A stretch of 64,000 nucleotides of DNA from Leucocoprinus leucothites (taxonomy: Eukaryota > Basidiomycota > Agaricomycetes > Agaricales > Agaricaceae), in NCBI GenBank assembly GCA_013368445.1, contig JAACJO010000013.1:806001-870000 (forward strand), in the 5' to 3' direction. Below are positions 33,268-46,436 of the stretch, piece after piece. Under the pieces are notes generated by a model that saw nothing but the letters and a program-made list of their open reading frames with translations, had not been told where the DNA came from and did not search any database. Every line of letters begins with the position of its first letter. The first letter of the stretch is position 1. The translations under genes were made by a program, and so were the position numbers.

Positions 33268-34973
33268 TATGATAATTTTCCATCACTGATCTTAAATTCA
33301 TATAACATCCTCTTGGGACCGGTTGCAGCAAGGCAATGCGATCCGAGCCGGACGCTGATCTCCTGATTTAGCTTATATCGAGTTCATGCTCGTCCGTGAA
33401 TGTCTCGAGGCCAAGCAAATCTGATCCTATCACAAATTTTCTTACCCACCTCCTGGCTTTATGGGTACCTAATTAGAGAACTGTTGACATGCACCGTCAT
33501 TGTTTTAACCTACCAGGTTGTGGAGACCCCCGTTTACTCCCAAATTAAAGTCCAGTCCAACTCCACTCAATAAGCGTCTAATCCATCTCGACCGGAATAC
33601 TGAATGGCTGGATTTAGCAGTCTACCCACAGTAACGAGGAATTAGAACAAGGGCGCCGCCAGATCGGCGGGATTATCGGCTTCCCGGCGTGTTTCACTGC
33701 CTTTCCAACAAGGCTCACTGACAATTCGGGATATTCGAGTTAACTCCCACATCCCTCCGCTCCTTCAGCTCCCTCCATAGTAAGCAGCACCCTTCCACGT
33801 ACACAGGGAATGGAGATCCTGCTGGAACAAAATATGACAGCATTAACCACATGTTATCCGCCGGAATCATTTTCAGGAAGCATAAAATCATGGCTGGACC
33901 CGGATACCATCATGAACCTACTGAGTGATATCCATACATACCTATTTCCGCGCACACGATAGAGATCCTACCGTGTGGACGAGAAAGGAAGACACATGCA
34001 GGGCCAGAATACCTCCCGGTTTATATTCGTGATGCGAAGTTCTTTCTCATCCATAAAGAACCTGATGGCGCAGTCTTTTCCTTAACGGCCTCGTGGCAGA
34101 GCCTGGAATTACCCGTACATGACCCTGAGGGAACAACGCTTATGTAGAGATCCACCAGAATCCTTGCCAGTTTGTTGGTTTAAGCCAACCTGATTGGCTT
34201 GATCAATTTTTTTCCACTCAGTCTCTCTTTCAGGTTTTCAAAATCTCAGTGCTCATTTTACCAATACCCAGCATGTCTGACCCTTCGGCCTCTCATGCAT
34301 CGTTCTTGAAACTGTATTTACAGCTGGACTGGTTGATATCTCACGTTGAACTCAACCATCTGTGCTAAACCGGCGTGGTGCATTTTCCACTTAAGGGGAT
34401 ATCCATATGGCACTGGTCACTCCCGTTGACTTATATGAGGGTAGCTCGGTCACAGATCCTGCTGATCACCATTGGTGGACACACGTCGCACTCTCGTGTA
34501 CGCATACAGTAAGCATCTGATTCGGTGTTTGCGTTTACGGTTCAATTACACTTTGAATCGGTGGTCGGACTTGGGATCTCTGATCTAAGATAACCTCAGG
34601 ATCATGAGATATTTAGAGTTAAAACGTCGGTAAGTATCTCGATACTGGCTTTCTCAGGTACACTGTTCTAAAATCGGTTGCTTTGGGGTTGTCCGCTCCG
34701 TTTTGCAAGCGGCTCCCATCTGAACAGCCGTAAACTAACGTGCGAACAGCGGACAGGCTTCTTACGTTCAAGTCCCTAGATCTCAAGGTTACACATGTGC
34801 TCTACTGGACTTAATAGAAGGGCAAAAAATATAATCTATGGCTTCGCAGATCCGCTACTCGGTCGGCCCTGCGGCTCAATAGTTGCCTGTGCTCTTTAAA
34901 TAGGTTTCCTCAATCTCAACTATGTTTGGTCTACCCCCCTCTGCGACCTCTATCCACACTCGATTAACAGGTT
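33268..34973. promoter_or_regulatory. 1.7 kb upstream region of the WOPR gene
   Basis: No coding sequence is supported here on either strand. It lies directly upstream of the WOPR regulator. Long upstream regions are common for genes of this family of developmental switches. CT-rich stretches near 34205-34240 could mark transcription starts or a long 5' leader. No specific binding sites are claimed. Confidence 0.45.
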
Positions 34974-36193
34974 ATGCAACGCCCAACCCTCCAAAATGTC
35001 CGCATTCGCTCAACTCGCGATGCGCTCCAAGTTTTTAATGGTGTTGCTCTTAACCGACTACCCCTCATTACTCGACGACTAGATGCTGAGGAGCGAAGAG
35101 CCATCATTCCAGGCAACGTATACGTTTGGTAGGTTGATGTCGGGACTTGGAGCAAAGGACTATGCTGATATGGTTATATCAAGGGAGGAGCGTGGCGCAA
35201 ATACTGAGCCTACTGGTCTGGGCATGGAACGATGGTACGTGTATGGCTCTCCATTGTATCTACCTTCCATAACAACAAGTCATAGGACCGATGGGATGGG
35301 CTGGGGTCCAAGTCGTACGTAGCGTACTCGCTGAGATCACACACACCAACTGACTGAACGATGCATAGGTGTACGCGACGTATGTGCCCCTCGTCGTATA
35401 TAAACGTCCTTGTGCTGATTTAAACTGGAAGGAATTCTTGTTCTATCATCAAAAAGAGTCCGATATGAATGATGACGGAATAAACCCTGTCACTCCTTGG
35501 GCACAAATGATGAGGTGATGTTTTCACCTAACTACTTAGTGTCTAAATGACTTACCTCCGTGCAGAAGGCCTTTCGCTGGACGAGCACCTAATAGACCAT
35601 ACACTCTCGATCCAAGGGGCGCTCCAGAGTCCGAACGATTGATTAAACAGACTTACAGCGTGCATGTCTCTTTACCGGCCGATCGTACTCGTGGAATCGT
35701 TAGAAAGTGGCATTTGAGTAGGTATTCTACTCTCGCATACTCATCATTCTGAAAGTTTTATCACGTTGCAGCTGCCTACTTCAGCCAAAATAAACTCGAC
35801 GAATTACATACCGTGGACGAAATACCAGGAGTTGGGGATGCCGCTGTTCCCGAGGGGTGGTTCAAGAGTGCTCGGGTTGGGAAAGCCAGACGAGACAGTC
35901 GGACACATGGGAACAATCCCCAGCCAGGAGAGGCCTCCCCACCACCTACAACTCCGCCATTTTATAGCTACCCACCTGGTTCATCGCCTACCTCGCAGAG
36001 TCGGCATGCACAACATTCAAATCAACGTACTTCCCCTCCCAGCCCCTCCAGTCAGTCTAGTGCATCTTCATCGACACATAATAATCTTCCCCATCCAACG
36101 AGTCACCTCGTGCCATTGGAGTATCTCAAAAATGTTTCCGCTCCGCGGAGAGATCCGACAGACGAGCAGCTGCTTCGCCGTTTCGCCTCCTGA
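34974..36193 (+). CDS. WOPR (Gti1/Pac2) transcription factor
   Basis: This is a fungal-specific DNA-binding regulator of the Gti1/Pac2/Wor1/Ryp1 family that controls morphological and developmental switches. ATG 34974 opens the WOPRa box: TRDALQVFNGVALNRLPLIT, RRLDAEERRAIIPGNVYVW, then over an intron EERG...GMERW and, over another, TDGMGWGPSR. Exon EFLFYHQKE follows. WOPRb contains RLIKQTYSVHV and, across an intron at about 35717-35770, KWHL/TAYFSQNKLDEL. The C-terminal part is Pro/Ser-rich (PPPTTPPFYSYPPGSSP), typical of an activation region, and the gene ends at 36191-36193. I count six short introns with consistent phase. It appears complete. Confidence 0.93.
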
Positions 36194-38850
36194 TATTTCT
36201 AAACGGCCCTTGTTTCTCAGAAATTGCGTATGACGTCAGGGATGCCTTCCCGTACCTTAGACAGCCGAGCTGCATAGATCAGGGCTTTTAATCTATGTAC
36301 TACCTTTCCCACACAGACTCCCCAGGTTTCTCAACACCTGTTGTTAGCCACAGGCATGTATGTAACTGTAGCATTGATATTACATTGATTCTAGACACAC
36401 ACTGGATAGCCTATCGTGACTACGTTGGGTAGAAGAAGGTTACATATAACTTAGAAACTGAGATAGATCATACTTATTACTGAAGTCTAGACGGGCTTAC
36501 TTTGTGCGAGCTCCCCTCCCCTCGCTCGGGGTATCGACGGCATAACTATAAAACGACCATACCGTCGCGATGATCAAGGCCTGGATCGACGGCAATACCC
36601 ACCTATCTTCAAACCAGTTCGCTTCATAATATATTACTGCTTCTGGATTACGAACTCTCAGGAGACACGAAGGTCGATTATTCTCTTCTTGCGCAGTCAC
36701 AGGCACTAGCATGATATTTGGATCGCTGAAACCTTGAAAATTTGTCAGAACATAGTACTACCAGTAGCTCTGACATCCTTTGACCCGGAGACTGAGTACT
36801 AGTATGATCTCTGGTTTGTCTATATTTCACCGCCCCGGTTTAAATGATTGTTTGCTGCGCTAATATCACGAGCTAAAATAATCACCTTGGCTTCCTTGCT
36901 CACGAATGCTTCAGAACGTTGCTAGTTTCTCGACACGTCTATACTCTTTAGAGGTTGGCATTACATCGGCGTAGAAAAGCTTACTAGAATAGTCAGAATC
37001 TCATGTGCTGATTAATTAATCCCTACTCGCTCTCTGGAAGTATGAATTTCAGCATTGCTCTTGTTGCATGCAATCCTCAGAGAAAAGCTACACGTTGTCC
37101 GCGGGTTTGCATTGAGGCGCCCTCCTATCCGCTCACAGAGTGGAGTATCTCCGACTCAGCAACGTACGAGAAAGATGAAACATGCTCTACGGGTGGCGGC
37201 GAGAATCAAGGTCGGGTTCTCATGCTTTCGCATCAGGAATCTGGTATTTTATAACCATATGTTGTCAGACCCAGAAGTGAGAATAGCACCGTGGTAGTAA
37301 GGCGACGATGTCATGAACATCTTGGCATGAGGATTTGGCTCAAACCCACTGCTTCCTCTCTCACATATTTCTGAGCTGCGTCACCCTTGCTCCCAGGCCG
37401 TCACAATTAAGCTTCCACTTGTCCTCCACAAGTCGACTTGACCTTCAATTGGCTATTTAACTCAATCTTCTTAATTCTTCGACAAGATGTTAGCTGTTAG
37501 TTTGTCTGCCTCTCTAGGTCGCAACCTGCAATATTCCCATTCGTATTTAGCAGATCAAGTCATTTTAAAGTTACAAAGTGTGGCGCCGTCTCGGCAGGGT
37601 CATTCGACATCAGAGCCACTATCACAAAACTCAAACTACGTCCGAGTTTCGACTCCCTGGCCCGAGTGGGCGTCAAAGTCATTCCCCATTCGTTATAGGA
37701 GCTGCTTTGTGGACCGGACCGAAAGCAGCTAAGCAGTGAATTCATTGTCTCCATTACATGCTTGTGTCGCCTATATTTCCACATGGATTCTCACAGGTTC
37801 GCGAAGCTGTTATCAAAAGATTGCCGTAGAGGCGGGGCAGAAACTATCAGTTCCAGTGGAAACCCAGCGAACGCCCCAAGCCCATTAATGACTTTTAAAA
37901 TTAGATCCAGCCCCGTGAACGTCCGAGGTTGTTAAATTCTTCACACATGGCAAGGTCAGGAATACGATCTGGAAGGCGGAGCCAGACGAGACATAAGAAG
38001 ATAGCCCGTCGACCCTTGCTTGAGCCATCTGCTCTGAGACAGCAGTCTTGCACCCTGTGTACTCAACTTTCTTGAAACAGCCTCATCATATGCCAATCTT
38101 TTGCATGCTGAAAATGGCTGAGATGTTTGAACGGATGGTAGCTAACCATTATTTTGTGCCATTAAAGCCTTCAACCGCACTTTTTGGCATATCCGCAATC
38201 TCTAGTCCTGGGGGGCAATTTGATCAAATTATGTGATGATCAGGGCAAGGGCAGCGGTCTTTGTTTTCACCGAGTCGGCATTCCTCAGAGTTTAATTTCC
38301 GTTTCGCATCTTTCCATTTATTAATTCTCACACAAAATATCTATCTATATTGCTCACCATGGGAGGCGGAAGCGACTCTGAGAAAGTGCCGCTTCAAACT
38401 GTTGGTTGACGTAATCTAAGACTGTAAGAGGAGATTACGCCCGCATCGTGGTGGTCATGATAAATGCGAGTATGGACCGGTGCTCGGGACATTCAATGAG
38501 CACACCTTGTCAGGGCTAGAGGCTCCCGGGGGACGTGGCAATTTCACAAATTGTTGCACCAAATGAGGACACTGCCTGGTGTGAGTTTCCAAGCAAGTGG
38601 GGAAAAAATTGCCACGAAGTCAGACCTTTTAGGCGAAACGACGAGGATAATCCGTGTCACCGTTTATGATATGTGTTCTCATAACCAACTACTACCCGAT
38701 TTATACCAGGTTCACAGGTTCTTCTGATGAGGACGAGAATTTCCATCATATTTTACTTGTGAGTACTTCCTATCAGAATCTACTGAATATACCTGTTCCT
38801 TCTAACTTACCGGCGGCTAATGGAAAGTCGAATTCGGGGTTTTCGCACTA
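36194..38850. other. 2.65 kb intergenic region
   Basis: No gene could be assigned. Two sites look like translation starts: ATG 37487 after a CT-rich stretch (81 codons, no family resemblance), and ATG 38359 in an excellent context (CTCACCATGGGAGG), reading MGGGSDSEKVPLQTVG before a stop. The second could be the first exon of the RMD1-like gene downstream or of an unrelated small gene. AT-rich sequence near 38320-38355 precedes it. Confidence 0.4.
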
Positions 38851-41118
38851 ATGACCGAGTCAAGTCCTCCTTCGGTCAGTGGAAATGCCTAAAATGGCCA
38901 CAGCTTATGCATAAACTAGGCTGAGGAAGAACCTGGCGAAAGTTAACTAACGGGAATCTTCCAGAACCTGAGAGTGGACGGCGAGCACCAAAGCTTAGAG
39001 TCCGATTCAGTCCACTTAGCGGGGTATGTTCCCCAAGTACTTGGGAGCGGGCCGGGATCAGCAAAGTTCCCATTACATCAGCGGTCTAGTAGGCCTGAGT
39101 ATCCCTATTCAGCACTACTTCCTTTCGTCTGTCCATGCACAACGCCTCGAGCTCTAGGGCGCCACAAACATCGTTAGGTGACAAGCCGAGGGGAGCAAAT
39201 CGCTCGACTAAAGTTGCTGGAAAGCTCAAAGTCTTGCCTGAGCAGCCAGAACACCTTCCACTCTTGAATGCGAGTCCATCTTTGAACGCACCCCAGAAGC
39301 CCAGTGACGATGCAGTCGACTCAACAGGAGAAAGTGAAGATGGAGATATTGAGAGCAGTGAAGATAATGAACGGGACGAAGCGGATTCTGAGGCATGTGT
39401 AACAGTCACCGACAGTGGATCCTTCGCTGACACCACTCCATTTACCACCCTCCATTCACCCCTCTAGATATATAACCAAATATCCCTCATACCAGATGGT
39501 ACTGCCCGTCGGGATGCCTTAAAACTTACTAAAAAGAAAGCCAAGTCATTACCTCGCGTCACGGCGTATGCAACGGCTAGGTGATAATAGTCAAGGCTCC
39601 CTATCCTCGCTTGGCTCATGAATATTTTACCTTGTTCTAGCTCGTACCGGATGAATGATCTCATGAAGTTCTTTAATGCGAGAAGGAATGCGTATCATAC
39701 AAATCCGAAACTCATCGATGAGGTCATCTATACTCCTTATGTTTATGATATTCTTTCAAAGAACAATGATACTCGACAATCCCATCCGGGATCTGTCCCA
39801 ACAGGCGATCTTCTTGGGATTTCAGAAGTCAGCCAAGAAACACCTGAGGATGATGATCGGACCGTGAAGAGGAAGAAGCGAAAGAGTTTCTTCCACACCA
39901 TCGCCCACGAGGCAGAGATTTTCATGTTCCAGTATGGAACTGTTGTCATATGGGGAATGACAGAAGCGCAGGAAAAGCGCTTTCTCGCATCGATGTCAGT
40001 GCCTTTATGTTGTACCTCTGCCCATCGCTGACATATACCCCAGAAAGCGTTTCGAGATTGAGAAACTAGGTGAGTGCACGTCTATGCCACGAAATACATT
40101 ATCTAACCCTTGTTAACTTTTCCGCCAGCTCCTGAAAATGTTGAGATGGAAGATCTCAATTACTACTACGCAAACTATAGCCGGTAATCGACATCGTTCC
40201 TTTTGTTCTTTAGGTGTTTCTTCTCATAGTTCATAGGATCTACAATGATGTAATCACTCTCCGCGAGGGATCGAGCTATATGTAGGTCCCGTTCCATTTC
40301 GATGATGTTGAGTTTGCTCATTGTGCTAAGGACTAAATTGTCATTGTCTCATGCTCTTTCGCAGTCTGTGAAGATTTCTCTGGTACGCCTTCTTCCAAAT
40401 GCATAACAACCTTTTTCACCTTCCTGCAGTTTGAGGAGTTGATTTCATCAACAATTGAAGAAACCAAGGATATTCCAGAAGTCATCAGTGAAACGGGAAA
40501 AATTGGGATGCGGCATAAAGGTTCGTGGTCCAAGTAAACTTCTTGAAGCTTCATGTTCATCACCCTTCCAGAAATCATGCAGCAGATTGGGCAGTTATTC
40601 CTTCTGCGAACAAACATAAATTCCGTGGGCTCTGTCCTCGATTCTCCGGTAAGCCTCACCCAAAAATGGAGGACCACTAAGCTGTATTTAACAATTCCAT
40701 TGTAAACCCACAGGAGGTCTTTTGGGTATGTACTTGTCCTATCGGTTAGTTGATGTTCCTCAAGAATTCTTGGCAGAGCTACCCAGATCTGCAGCCGCTT
40801 TACGATGCGGCCCGGAGTTACCTTGAGATTCCTCAACGCATAAATTTATTGAATACACGTGTCGAAGTTCGTCACACAATTCTTGTAAACTTCATCTCTT
40901 TGCTAACTCGGTTAACTAGGTTCTTCAGGACATGTTACAGCTTCTGAAAGAATCTGTCTCGAGCAAGCACGCGGAAAGATTGGAGCAGATTGTTATTGCT
41001 CTCATCGCAATAGAGATCGGTCTGTTATCATAACGCGCATACTCTGGGATGTTCGTATCTGACGTTTTGAATTATAGTTCTTGGGATTATTACCATACTT
41101 GTCGACTTAATGGCTTGA
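38851..41118 (+). CDS. RMD1/DUF155-family protein
   Basis: This is a homologue of yeast Rmd1/Sad1-interacting factors and human RMND1, a DUF155 family with roles in mitochondrial translation or meiotic division. Exons give, in order: a low-complexity N-terminus with KVAGKLKVLPEQPEHLPLL and an acidic tract near 39330-39395; SLPRVTAYATA; the core FMFQYGTVVIWGMTEAQEKRF; DLNYYYANYSRIYNDVITLR; SLSHALSQSVKISLFEEL; ETGKIGMRHKEIMQQIGQLF; YLEIPQRINLLNTRVEVL; and a C-terminal membrane segment IVIALIAIEIVLGIITILV. The stop is at 41116-41118. An in-frame TAG at 39465 is explained by a phase-0 intron of 69 nt (39399-39467). The N-terminus is uncertain: ATG 38851 with two introns works in phase, ATG 39135 is also possible, and 38359 cannot be excluded. 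Confidence 0.9.
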
Positions 41119-42218
41119 CAAACTTCGTATCACCAGAATACTTAAAATGTTAGCTTTAACCTGCTGCATTTCTCTTGTTTGTGGGTATCCCACTACTTAT
41201 AGCTCTTTTACTTTGGCCCCTCTCGGCTTTTGCCTGCGTCCATATATGGTACATGTATCGCCAAACACATGCACCACTCATTCTTTTGATGCCGCTCCCT
41301 ATCGTCCTGCTCAGGAGAACGATTAACGGAGCTCACCTGTCGGATCTCGTACGAAACACCATTCTGCTTTATTCCGCCGCCCAGGCCATCGGCGGCCGCA
41401 GAAAATCGAAGCCCGTAAGTTACAGGGATGGGTCGAAGGAAACCCGACCGACGCCACATACTTAAACAAACACAAGGGTGTCCAAGTAACGGCGGTGCAG
41501 CCGCATAATTCATATCATTTTCTCTTGGAATGCTACTACATACACTTCCTTCAGGGAAGAATAACCTTTCCTTATGCTTCTAACCTGACACTGGTTTTTC
41601 CGACGCACTTGCGGCACCGCTGACGGGTTGATCGCTGCTTCTCACAAGAGCAGACTTCGCCGCACCATGGGTACATGCATTAGTATCTATCTCACTCTGG
41701 CAGTTGGGTATTACTATTTGACTCCCGTCATCGTGACAATCAGTCCGCCCTCTTCGCGGCAGAAGGGTATCGAGCCTTGCATCGAGTTGGTTGGATTAAT
41801 GACCAAGGGGACGACCCTAAGTAGCTTCCATGGGAAAATTTTCGGGAAAATCATATGCCATCCACGCCAAACTGAACCATCAGAATTCGTGCTCGTCGGA
41901 AGTCGAAGAATAAGTACAAAGTCAAAGAAAGCCATATGATAGTCTTTCCAGAGAATCAGCTAAAATTATCATTGTTACAAAGATGAAAAACGGGGCAACC
42001 AAAAAGACGACATTTTGTCAAGTTCGCGAGTTCGCAAGGCTATGCTCGTAACTAGATGACACGCTTGTAGCCGAACGGCACATTCTATATTACAATGAGT
42101 GGGTGTGCTCGGGACACAGTGATCTAGGAAATCACGGAAAGCAGAAGACAGGTATCCTAATTAGGGTCTTACGAAAGAGGGTAAGGTAACTTAGAAGCAA
42201 TGCTATGTATCCTACATT
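41119..42218. other. Convergent intergenic region
   Basis: This lies between the convergent RMD1-like and SEC5 genes. Overlapping short open stretches at 41148-41465 and 41628-41939 contain hydrophobic residues but match no known family. Nothing is supported as a gene. Confidence 0.35.
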
Positions 42219-45200
42219 TCATTTGTGATCCTTTCGACTTCGTGACCCCTCTCTGTCGTGGCCTGAACGACTACTTCCAGGAGTGTAACTACGGTTGCTA
42301 CTCGACCCAGATGATTTGGATTGTTTGAAGCAAAGGAATTCCCTCTGTGTCGACCGCCGTGTCTCTGCGAGCGTTCTCTTCACACCATCGAGATTGGCCT
42401 GGAAGTTTTCATCCCCAGCGCGTCGATGATAGGCCTGAGAGATTTTGTTGTACAGATTCGAAAGTGTTTCTGCCGCATTCGGGGTGATGTGTTTCCCTAG
42501 TGTCTGATGCATGAATTCAATCTCAAGCGTCGCCTAAAGTTTGAGATAGTCAGCGAGGTTTGGAGCATGGGAATAGTATCTGTGCAATCGACATACCCGA
42601 AGCATGCCACCCATGCCAAATCGTTTAATCTGACGGAAACATCGTAGACCCTCTTCTGCAAGCTGATCAACAAGTTTGTTTATTGTTCGATCAAGTAAAG
42701 GCTCCGCCACGCTGCATATTTGGGCGTGGATGCCAACCAAAGTTGTGAGCACTTCATACATATATGGTCGAACCTCTAGGGGGGGATATCAAAACGGTAC
42801 TCATGAGCTTGCCGCATGCACGTTGAAGAAGCATGAAATCAAAGCGCAGGCTCACCCGTCGGCTGCGGCGTCTCATACCAGTCCATGGCAGGATCTAGAA
42901 TGCCGCCCCGCATGACTGCTTTCAGCGCTTCCGACTTGGGATTGACATAACCGTCAAACAACGTTTTATCGAGCTCTTTAACCACGACCATTAATGTCTA
43001 GGGTACCGGTTGGTCAGTCATAGTTGTACAGGCTGAATTGAGCACACAGTGGGAGATGATCGATCTCCACCGTCATTTTACTCACCTGTCTGTCCTCCAG
43101 TAGTGAAACGCCAAAGGCGGCTTCCAATTGACTCAACATACTCGGGATCAACACATCAGCCAGATAGTTAAAGTTTGATATCACTAGCAGCATGCGGATG
43201 TCCTACGGTTAGGGAGCGGGAAGTATGGAATAATAAAAGGAAGGGTAGTAAAAGTGTAAGAGGTGAACCGAGCGGTTCCAATGTGAGTCACTCCAATATT
43301 ATCGCGGAAATCGTGAGTGACTTACCCCGTCGGAAAGATCCAGCAGATCGAGATGGTTAGTTCCAGATGACTCTTCTTTGGAGAGCATTTTCCCCGTAGC
43401 GATAGGCGATTCATCGGACGCCAGCAAGACTAGACCATCCAAGAAAGAATATAACGCATCGAGGAATGCCTTGGTGATCTTAGTAACGAACACCTGTGGG
43501 ATGGAGTTTTGCTTGACCGGCTTCGATAACGATACTGATGCCGAAAGATCAACACCACCCGCGACTTTGAATGCAGCAGTCGTGAGGTGTCGCTGAAAGT
43601 GTTCTATTTGTGAAAGGTATCGAGTAATGTGTTGATTTGAGGAGTCCGTTCTCCACCCTTCTAGGTAATAGAACAGATTGGTGTCTGATCATATGAAATT
43701 AATACAGGAGCCACTCGTGCTGGAAAATTCCATACCTCTAAGCCATGTATGGATGAGAATATCGGCAAATCTCCACTTAACACTCTCCAACAAGCTCTTC
43801 AACCCAGAAGATACTTCGGGGGAAATATCCATGCTGGTGAGGTCATTTACATTCTCGTGTATCTCCCCCGATAGCTTCATGAGATGATGAGCAGTTGCGA
43901 TGCAGTGTACGTTCGTTGGAAGCATAGGTGGCATATTCTTGTTGGAACCAGCAGAAAGCATAACCACGATGTCGGACAAGAGGAAGAATTCCGATACCAA
44001 AGATATGTAAAGCCTGACGCAATCAAGCGCCATGGTACGGCATTGGGTTGGACTCCGTCTGCTCCCTGGTGACGACGACTGTGAACGGCACGATTAATTC
44101 AGGTGTAATGATGCTGTTGGGAACCTGGGATTGTACCTTCTTGTATTTTCCCTGCATGAAGTTCTTTGAAATCTTCCAGAAATTGGGTAAGGACGACAGA
44201 AGCACTTCGGAAATATTCTTGACAAGATCAAATATGGCTTGCCACACAGGCTCTCCCTCAGATTGCCCTTAAGCGCTCGTGAGAACGAGAACACAGGTGG
44301 GGTGAAACAAAATACCTACCAAGGTTTGCTTCGGGTTGCTTATTCTCAAGCCCGAGGACAGCGGCACGTAACTGGATAGCTAATAGGGTTGTAAGTTCCG
44401 AATCCTCCGTCCTTGTCCTGTCAAGCTCAGCTAAGGGAAATCAGAAAATGCATCGCATGATGGCGGAGAACAGACAAACCCTGGACAGTAAGTTTCGCAT
44501 TTTGATATGCCTTGTTCATCTGTTCCATGATCTGTTTATGCTGGCTATCGAAATAGGTCCATAATGGTTCATCATTGCCCTGCAATTCGAGCAAGATTCT
44601 CCGTGTCTGTCAACACCGTGTTCCGTAGTTCTGCCGAACAGGAAATAAACTCACTCGAGAGTTTTCTCTTGCTCTTCTAGACTTCTACTCGAGTCTTGCA
44701 GTTGTGTGTTCAATACGTTTCGCATCTCGCCCATTGCCTTCTCCACGCTCACCCAAACCTTCTCCAGAACCCTCTTCTGCTGTTGTTCTGCTGCGGATGA
44801 AGCTGCGCTGTCCTTGGAAATGCCGACAGGGAGCAACTGACTAGAACGAGACTCAAGCATATATTTGCCCTTCTTGTAGTCCCGCATGGCAACGTCGTAA
44901 CGCCCCTGTCGACAGGGATGAGCAAAACGAATTCCTCTTTGAGCGGAAAGGCGAGGCGAGAATGTACGCACAGCTTCGACTGATTCGATGATAAAGCTCG
45001 GGAGGTTGAAGAAAAACTTTGACCTCTCAAAGACACCCAGCGTCGTTCGTAGTTTCTGTGCTCTCGATGCGTTCTCTAACACAGGCAAGAACACCTGGTT
45101 CGCTTTCTGCGCGGCCTCTTCAAAAATAGTTAGCCGCAGTCACAATTGTCATTTGTAGTCAGCGCACGTTTCAGATGGTCTCTGAGAGGTTTCGAGGCAT

Positions 45201-45915
45201 AATCCGTCTGTGAAGCGAGGATGCCCTCTTTCATCTCAGTATGGATGGCTATATACCACCGAGAAGTCGTTAGACGTAACCTACTGCGAGAGGGAAGACA
45301 TACTGACCGTCAGTCGATGCTTTAACAGCGACAAATCTATCAAAGTTATCCTCCACCAAAACTCGGATAGCTTCCGACCTTGCGTCAATCGACTGCTGCA
45401 GATGGCCAACACCTGCAGACAAATCTTGATAGGTCGCGTTCGGGTGCACAGTAGAGAGGAATGCCTTTGGATCGAACGATTTAGACGTTATCAAAACAGC
45501 GGCCTCTATTATGAGGGTTCGTTGATGACTTCGTTTCAATGGTCAGGGTATGTACGCACTAGACTCCATGTCCAAGTCCTTTACGCTACCTCAGAAATGT
45601 ATCAGTATCACAGTCACAAAGCGGGAATAGTTTAGAACATACTTAACCGTACTTCCCAAAGCCAGTGGATCTCCGTCTCCTTCAGTTGAACCTGACGGGC
45701 TCATCAGTGCCCCAGCAACGGAGTCTTCAAGGTCATGGTCAACGTCTTCCCATCTCCTACATTAAGCACGCAGACGTTTACAGCAGTGAGTTCCAAGACA
45801 TAAGCGAAACATCGATGTCATTAGCTAGAAGGAACGCGTACGTGGGGTTCAGAGAGCTGATCCTGTATGTTTTGAGGAGTGTAGCTTCGTCAATGTTAAA
45901 GTTAAGCCGCGGCAT
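42219..45915 (-). CDS. SEC5: Exocyst complex subunit Sec5 (EXOC2)
   Basis: This is a subunit of the octameric exocyst, which tethers secretory vesicles to the plasma membrane. Start ATG 45915 gives [20 protein letters not shown], joined in phase over an intron (GTACGC donor) to [13 protein letters not shown], an N-terminal motif typical of the family. A coiled-coil/helical region follows ([31 protein letters not shown]). The C-terminal rod includes [70 protein letters not shown] and [18 protein letters not shown], and ends in a Ser/Arg-rich tail (stop at 42219). There are many small introns. Length and order of blocks fit full-length Sec5. Confidence 0.92.
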
Positions 45916-46436
45916 GCTATGGCTCGTTCAGCCACACGTAGTTCAACAGGTATTTTTCGGAAGGATTTTTCTCAAAACCTAATTGACACGGGCTACGGAG
46001 AATTAGACAGGGTAGGAGCAGTGTAAAGAGATGGAATAAATGCCGGTGACCAAATGACGACCATCGTATCCGGGGATCAATTACGCGATTTGTTCGTGTT
46101 TGATTTCAAAGCTTTCGGATTGAGAGAGTTGTAACGCCCAATAAACGGATCATGAAGGAACATCCAGGATGCCCAAGTACTGATTAAAGGTATATACGAA
46201 TAAGGTGATACAGCGTCCCTCTTAAAGAATAATTCAGAGTCAGATAAACAGATCCCAAGAGTTGAGAGGGAAGAGATTTGATCATCATCAGCAATCGGTA
46301 TATGCTAAACCAAACAGTCCGTCAAGTCTATCTAATAAATCCAAGAATCCAGCAGAGAAAGTTGGGCGAATGGTTACAGGACAGAGTCATGTTCAAACAA
46401 ACAGGACAGTATTGAACACATAGTCCCAGATTTTGC
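45916..46436. other. Intergenic, SEC5 upstream and SCS7 downstream
   Basis: AT-rich sequence holds the SEC5 promoter (read to the left) and the 3' end of SCS7. No extra gene is seen. Confidence 0.4.

Noticed and set aside
39465..39467. In-frame TAG in the RMD1-like gene, suggesting a pseudogene
   Set aside because: A 69-nt phase-0 intron with a pyrimidine-rich CCCCTCTAG acceptor removes it, and downstream DUF155 blocks are all intact.
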